The notes beneath the pieces were generated by a model. That model did not search any database, had not been told where the DNA came from, and saw only the letters and a list, made by a program, of their open reading frames with translations. Both the position numbers and the translations under genes were made by a program. Below, in pieces: positions 5,738-9,738 of a stretch of 9,738 bases of DNA. The stretch covers positions 1-9,738 of the forward strand of contig JAAYDH010000092.1 of assembly GCA_012729405.1 (NCBI GenBank), in the 5' to 3' direction. The stretch comes from Erysipelotrichaceae bacterium (GTDB lineage: Bacteria > Bacillota_I > Bacilli_A > RFN20 > CAG-826). Within the stretch, counting starts at the first letter, position 1, and every line of letters starts with the position of its first letter.

Positions 5738-8048
5738 AAAGAATCTAAAAGTTGTCGCCAAAAAGACTCATTCAGTCGATGGTCACGCGGAGATGATGGG
5801 CCGTCCAGTCTACACAGATGACTACGCCGTCCATGGATCCTTAGTGTGCAAGATGTTGCGCAGCCCCCACGCTTTTGCTCATATCAAAAGCATTGATACC
5901 AGCAAAGCCGAAGCCTTAAATGGTGTTAAATGCGTTCTCACATATAAAAATGTTCCACACGTCGCGATGTCCCGCGCCGGACAAGGTTTCCCCGCTCCTT
6001 CGCCAATGGATAAGTTCATTCTTGATGAATATGTTCGTTATGTCGGAGATGAAGTTGCCCTCGTCGCTGCAGCAAATGAGAGAATTGCAGAAGACGCTCT
6101 CAAACTTATTGAGGTTGAATACGAAGTATTAGAACCAGTTCTAGATTATAAAACTGCTTATCAAAATAAGAACATCATTCACCCTGAAGATGGCATTACC
6201 CAAGCCTTTGAAATGGGCTTTAGACCAAAAGAAAACGTCGCTGCCACTTACGAAATGGAAGTCGGTGATGTTGAAAAATCTCTCAAAGAATGTGACGTTG
6301 TAATCGAACATTCCGTTGAAACTCAAGCCCAATCCCATTCTATGATGGAACCACATTGTGCGAACGCTCGCTTGGATGACCATAATCGTTTAGTTATTTA
6401 CTCCTCCACGCAAACTCCGTTCCACATGCGTCGAATCTTAACCAAGACGCTCGGATTGCCACTTAATAAAGTTCGTATGATTAAACCCCGTGTTGGTGGT
6501 GGCTTCGGTGGTAAACAAGCGTTCCACTGCGAATTCTTCGTTGCCCTTGTCACATTAAGAACTGGTTTGCCAGCTCGTATGTCCTATACTCGCGAAGAAG
6601 TCTTCGCCTCTGCCTACACTCGTCATCCAATGAAGATTGATATCAAAATTGGTGCGATGAAAGACGGAACTATTAAAGCTATTGATTGCCGCTCATTGAG
6701 CGATACTGGTGCTTATGGTGAACACGCTTTAACCGTCTTCATGATTGTCGGAAGCAAAGTCTTACCTCTTTACAACAAAGTTGACTCTGTTCGCTTTGGC
6801 GGAAGAGTTGTGTACACAAACCACGTACCCGCTGGTGCGTTCCGTGGATACGGGGCCATCCAAGGTAACTATGCGCTTGAAACCGCTATTGACATGCTCG
6901 CGGAAAAACTCCACGTTGATCCAATCGAAATCCGTTTAAAGAACTCGATGAAAGAAGGAGAGACTTCTCCAATCTTCGAAATTATGGGTGAAGGTACCAA
7001 AGGTACGCCAATGATAATGGAGACCTGCAAACTTCCATACTGCATCACTCGAGGAGCCGAACTAATTGGCTGGGATAAGAAATATCCACGTGTCCAAGTT
7101 GGCCCTCACACTGTTCGTGCCGTTGGTATGGCCATTGCGATGCAAGGAAGCGGTATTCCATACATGGATATGGGCGCTGCCTCCATTAAACTAAACGATG
7201 ATGGCACCTATGTCGTCACCTGTGGTGCTACTGAATTAGGACAAGGTTCTGATACAGTCATAACTCAGATCGTCGCCGAAGAATTAATGACAACTGTCGA
7301 TAAAGTCACAATCTATTCTTCGGATACAGATTTAACTCCGTTCGACGTTGGCGCTTACGCCTCATCAACCACATATGTTTCCGGCAATGCTGCTTGGAAA
7401 GCTTCTCAAAAGATGAAGGATCGCCTCATTAAAGAAGCCGCCCTTGCCTTAGGTGTTTCTGAAGATGATATCGACTTTGATGGAACAACTTTCAAAGCCA
7501 AGGGTAAAGAAATTACTCTTCCTGACTTAGCAAGCCGAATCACCTATTCGAAAGATATGAAACAAGTTTCCGTGACCGAAAGCTTCTTCGGACACGTATC
7601 TCCTCCCCCTTTCATGGCGGGTTATGCAGAGATTGAAATGGATACTGAAACATTCGAATATAAACTTATCGATTATGTCTCAGTCGTAGACTGTGGTACA
7701 ACAATCAACCCAATGTTGGCGAGAGGCCAAGTTGAAGGTGGCATTGTTCAAGGTTACGGAATGGCAGCGATGGAAGCCGTTGTTTATAACAAACAAGGCA
7801 AGCTCCTCACTGACAGCTTCTCGACCTACCACATCCCAACCCATAAAGACATTGCGAAATTAACAACCGAATTCGCTGACTCCTATGATCCAACTGGACC
7901 ATTCGGTGCCAAGTCAGTCGGTGAAATTGGTATTGATACTCCTCCTGCAGCCATTTGTAACGCGGTTTATAACGCTGTTGGAGTTCGAATCAACTCCTTA
8001 CCAATCACTCCAGAAAAGATTGTGCGCGCGCTCAAGGAGCAGAAATAA
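5730..8048 (+). CDS. xdhA: Xanthine dehydrogenase-family molybdenum-binding (catalytic) subunit
   Basis: Catalytic subunit (772 residues, typical length) that binds the molybdopterin dinucleotide and hydroxylates a heterocyclic substrate. N-terminal Ald_Xan_dh_C domain about 15-145, then the molybdenum-binding domain. Cofactor motifs seen are MEPH (206-209), GGGFGGKQ (256-263), PAGAFRGYG (367-375), TELGQGSDT (501-509) and GAYASSTTYVSG (541-552). The catalytic glutamate is Glu732 in GAKSVGEIG (726-734). Nothing is truncated. GGAGGT at 5716-5721 lies eight bases before the ATG, which overlaps the 2Fe-2S gene by eight bases. In E. coli XdhD the iron-sulfur and molybdenum parts are fused; here they are separate. 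Family members act on xanthine, purine derivatives, nicotinate and other substrates. The hyuA, ssnA and carbamate kinase neighbours favour a purine. Whether it carries labile selenium cannot be told from this protein. Confidence 0.9.
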   Translation: MPRKNLKVVAKKTHSVDGHAEMMGRPVYTDDYAVHGSLVCKMLRSPHAFAHIKSIDTSKAEALNGVKCVLTYKNVPHVAMSRAGQGFPAPSPMDKFILDEYVRYVGDEVALVAAANERIAEDALKLIEVEYEVLEPVLDYKTAYQNKNIIHPEDGITQAFEMGFRPKENVAATYEMEVGDVEKSLKECDVVIEHSVETQAQSHSMMEPHCANARLDDHNRLVIYSSTQTPFHMRRILTKTLGLPLNKVRMIKPRVGGGFGGKQAFHCEFFVALVTLRTGLPARMSYTREEVFASAYTRHPMKIDIKIGAMKDGTIKAIDCRSLSDTGAYGEHALTVFMIVGSKVLPLYNKVDSVRFGGRVVYTNHVPAGAFRGYGAIQGNYALETAIDMLAEKLHVDPIEIRLKNSMKEGETSPIFEIMGEGTKGTPMIMETCKLPYCITRGAELIGWDKKYPRVQVGPHTVRAVGMAIAMQGSGIPYMDMGAASIKLNDDGTYVVTCGATELGQGSDTVITQIVAEELMTTVDKVTIYSSDTDLTPFDVGAYASSTTYVSGNAAWKASQKMKDRLIKEAALALGVSEDDIDFDGTTFKAKGKEITLPDLASRITYSKDMKQVSVTESFFGHVSPPPFMAGYAEIEMDTETFEYKLIDYVSVVDCGTTINPMLARGQVEGGIVQGYGMAAMEAVVYNKQGKLLTDSFSTYHIPTHKDIAKLTTEFADSYDPTGPFGAKSVGEIGIDTPPAAICNAVYNAVGVRINSLPITPEKIVRALKEQK

Positions 8049-8086
8049 CGGCATTTATTGCAGGAGTTTCTAGAAAGCGATAAAAA

Positions 8087-9388
8087 ATGAATGATTTGTT
8101 AATCGTAAATGGGGTCGTCTATATCGATGGAGTTTGGAAACAGACGAACATTGGTATTAAAGATGAAAAGATTGTTTATCTTGGACTAGATAAACCTGAG
8201 ACAAAAGAGATTTTTGACGCGTCAGGTTTAAAAGTCATTCCTGGATTAATTGACCCTCATGTTCATTTCTCGTTAGATTGCGGAACAGTCATCTCCGTTG
8301 ATGACTTTTCGAGCGGAAGCCGTTCAGCTGCATATGGTGGTGTAACGACGATTATTGACTTTGTCGATCCTGCACGAAACGCGAAGACTCTTGAGAAACT
8401 TTTCTATGAACGTTTGCAAATCGCAAAATCATCAAACGTTGATTACCATCTCCATGGATGTATTAAAGAACCTGATGGCGATTTAGAAGAATTTGTCCTT
8501 AAGACAAAGAATTTAGGCATGCGCACAATAAAACTCTTTACAGCTTATTCAGAAACTCGCAGAAGGACGTATGACAAGGATATATATAACCTACTCCGAC
8601 TTTCAAAGAAACACGGCATTATGATTGAATGTCATATCGAAAACGATGACCTGATCAAGCATGATGACAACTTTCTATGCACTGACATTTCGCGCTCTCG
8701 TCCAAGCGAATGTGAGATGACTGAAACATTGAAACTTGCCCAATTTGTTAGGGAAACCGGCGGTTATCTATACATGGTTCACTGTAGCAGTGGCAAGACC
8801 CTTCAAGCGCTTATCGATCAATATTTTGATATTTTAGGCAAAAATTTCTTTGTCGAGAGCTGCCCTCAGTACTTCTTATTTAATGATTCCTACCTTGGCA
8901 AAGAAGATGGTTACCTATTCACATTCGCGCCACCTCTTAGAAGCAAGGAGGAGCAGGAATTACTCATCAAAAACATTACTTACGTCAATGTTATTGGAAC
9001 TGATCACTGCTCATTTAATATGGCTGACAAAAAGTCTCATCCTCTCCTCAAAGATCATCCTTTTGGTATTGGCGGTATCGAAACGTCCTTTCTATTACTG
9101 CATAAAATGTTTGGTGATCAAATAATAGATAAAATGACAAAAAATACAGCAAAGCTTCAATATTTTTCGCAAAAAGGAACTATTTCGCTCGGAAAAGATG
9201 CCGATTTAGTATTTCTCAAGGATGTCCCTTCTTACAAAATTGGTAAGCCTCATGGAAGAGCGGACTACTCCATTTATGAAAATTTGGAATTGAACGAAAA
9301 GATTGAAGCAACGATGCTGAGAGGACGCTTCCTGCTTAAGGACGAAATATATACCCCTATTAGAGGCGAACTAATCAATTGCAATTAA
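8087..9388 (+). CDS. hyuA: Dihydropyrimidinase/D-hydantoinase-type amidohydrolase
   Basis: Zinc-dependent cyclic amidase that hydrolyses the ring amide of hydantoins, dihydropyrimidines or related imides. 433 residues, a little shorter than the usual 450-465. The full binuclear metal set is recognisable: His58 and His60 in DPHVH, the carboxylated Lys149 in RTIKLF, His183 in ECHIEN, His232 in VHCSS and Asp306 in GTDHCSF. ESCPQY (257-262) is a further hydantoinase signature, and GKDADLVFL (369-377) is the standard C-terminal strand. The start at 8087 has only a weak GAAAG nine bases upstream; a better CAGGAG at 8061-8066 is too distant. A 38-base gap separates it from the molybdenum subunit, and ssnA follows ten bases after its stop. 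In this setting the substrate is more likely a purine-derived ring than a pyrimidine; this is inferred. Confidence 0.88.
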   Translation: MNDLLIVNGVVYIDGVWKQTNIGIKDEKIVYLGLDKPETKEIFDASGLKVIPGLIDPHVHFSLDCGTVISVDDFSSGSRSAAYGGVTTIIDFVDPARNAKTLEKLFYERLQIAKSSNVDYHLHGCIKEPDGDLEEFVLKTKNLGMRTIKLFTAYSETRRRTYDKDIYNLLRLSKKHGIMIECHIENDDLIKHDDNFLCTDISRSRPSECEMTETLKLAQFVRETGGYLYMVHCSSGKTLQALIDQYFDILGKNFFVESCPQYFLFNDSYLGKEDGYLFTFAPPLRSKEEQELLIKNITYVNVIGTDHCSFNMADKKSHPLLKDHPFGIGGIETSFLLLHKMFGDQIIDKMTKNTAKLQYFSQKGTISLGKDADLVFLKDVPSYKIGKPHGRADYSIYENLELNEKIEATMLRGRFLLKDEIYTPIRGELINCN

Positions 9389-9398
9389 GGAGAATAAC

Positions 9399-9738
9399 AT
9401 GAAAAGAACCATTATCAATGTCAGAATTTATGACTATCAAAACTATATCGATAGTGGTTTTGTCACTTTCGATAAAAAAATCCTCAAAGTCGGACCGATG
9501 AACGAATATCTACCTGATGGTTCAGAGGTTATCGACGGCCAAGGACAATTCCTTTTACCTAACTTTGTATGTGCCCACACTCACATCTACTCGATTTTTG
9601 CCCGCGGTATGGTTCTCCCGTTTAATCCGAAAAACTTCCAAGACATTCTCGATCAAATGTGGTGGAAGATGGATGCGAAAATTAACAACGAGACAACCTA
9701 CTACTCGGGATTGTGCGCCGCGAGTGAGTTCATGAAGA
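9399..9738 (+). CDS. ssnA: SsnA-type aminohydrolase, 5' part (runs off window)
   Basis: The first 113 codons of a metal-dependent amidohydrolase of the SsnA/guanine-deaminase/TRZ group. The frame stays open to the window end. The N-terminal beta-sandwich strands are followed by GQGQFLLPNFVCAHTH (48-63), whose HTH supplies two metal-ligand histidines. IYSIFARGM and the NPKNFQDIL and MWWKMD segments follow, a combination characteristic of SsnA. AAGGAG (9387-9392) lies six bases before the ATG, a strong ribosome binding site, and the gene begins ten bases after hyuA. Such enzymes deaminate or hydrolyse nitrogen heterocycles, and in E. coli ssnA lies within the purine-related ygf cluster. The exact reaction is unknown. 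Most of the protein (about 440 residues normally) is outside the window. Confidence 0.88.
   Translation, partial: MKRTIINVRIYDYQNYIDSGFVTFDKKILKVGPMNEYLPDGSEVIDGQGQFLLPNFVCAHTHIYSIFARGMVLPFNPKNFQDILDQMWWKMDAKINNETTYYSGLCAASEFMK

Noticed and set aside
9517..9735. Separate small plus-strand gene near the window end
   Set aside because: It is out of frame with the ssnA reading frame, which starts at 9399 with a strong ribosome binding site and clear family motifs.
1..9738. Mobile elements, CRISPR arrays, tRNA or rRNA genes
   Set aside because: No transposase, terminal repeats, regularly spaced repeats or tRNA-like cloverleaf sequences were seen on either strand.

Overview
The window comes from a moderately AT-rich bacterium, most likely a Bacillota/Mollicutes-related gut lineage such as an Erysipelotrichia or RF39-like Bacilli. 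This is inferred from strong GGAGG-type ribosome binding sites, serC directly followed by a short serA, and the overall gene style. Tryptophan is read from TGG wherever I checked, so there is no sign of a reassigned TGA. None of the nine visible gene ends uses TGA as a stop.

Layout. (1) 1-1754, plus strand: the 3' end of serC, then serA, forming a serine biosynthesis operon closed by a terminator at about 1771-1802. That terminator can also work in the opposite direction for arcC. (2) 1914-3752, minus strand: a membrane-anchored XRE-type regulator followed by a carbamate kinase (arcC). Each has its own signals: a terminator after the regulator and an extended -10 promoter before arcC. (3) 3753-3928: a 176 bp divergent control region with overlapping promoters and a cluster of GGTTGC-like half-sites in two inverted repeats. 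(4) 3929-9738, plus strand: one tightly packed operon of mocA-like nucleotidyltransferase, FAD subunit, 2Fe-2S subunit and molybdenum subunit of a xanthine dehydrogenase-family hydroxylase, hydantoinase/dihydropyrimidinase (hyuA), and the 5' part of an SsnA-type aminohydrolase that runs off the window. No stretch over 300 bases lacks a gene.

How the genes fit together. The set of mocA, molybdenum hydroxylase, hyuA, ssnA and carbamate kinase matches the core of the E. coli yge/ygf region (hyuA, yqeA, ygfJ, ssnA, ygfM, xdhD). That region and its relatives in gut anaerobes are linked to anaerobic purine or urate breakdown. The expected logic is that MocA finishes the molybdenum cofactor, the three-subunit hydroxylase oxidises or reduces a purine, the cyclic amidohydrolases open or deaminate the ring products, and carbamate kinase recovers ATP from carbamoyl phosphate. 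The substrate is an inference. The most distinctive local feature is the membrane-tethered regulator with Gly-Ile-His repeats and a C-D-C-D-H motif, encoded divergently from the operon it probably controls.
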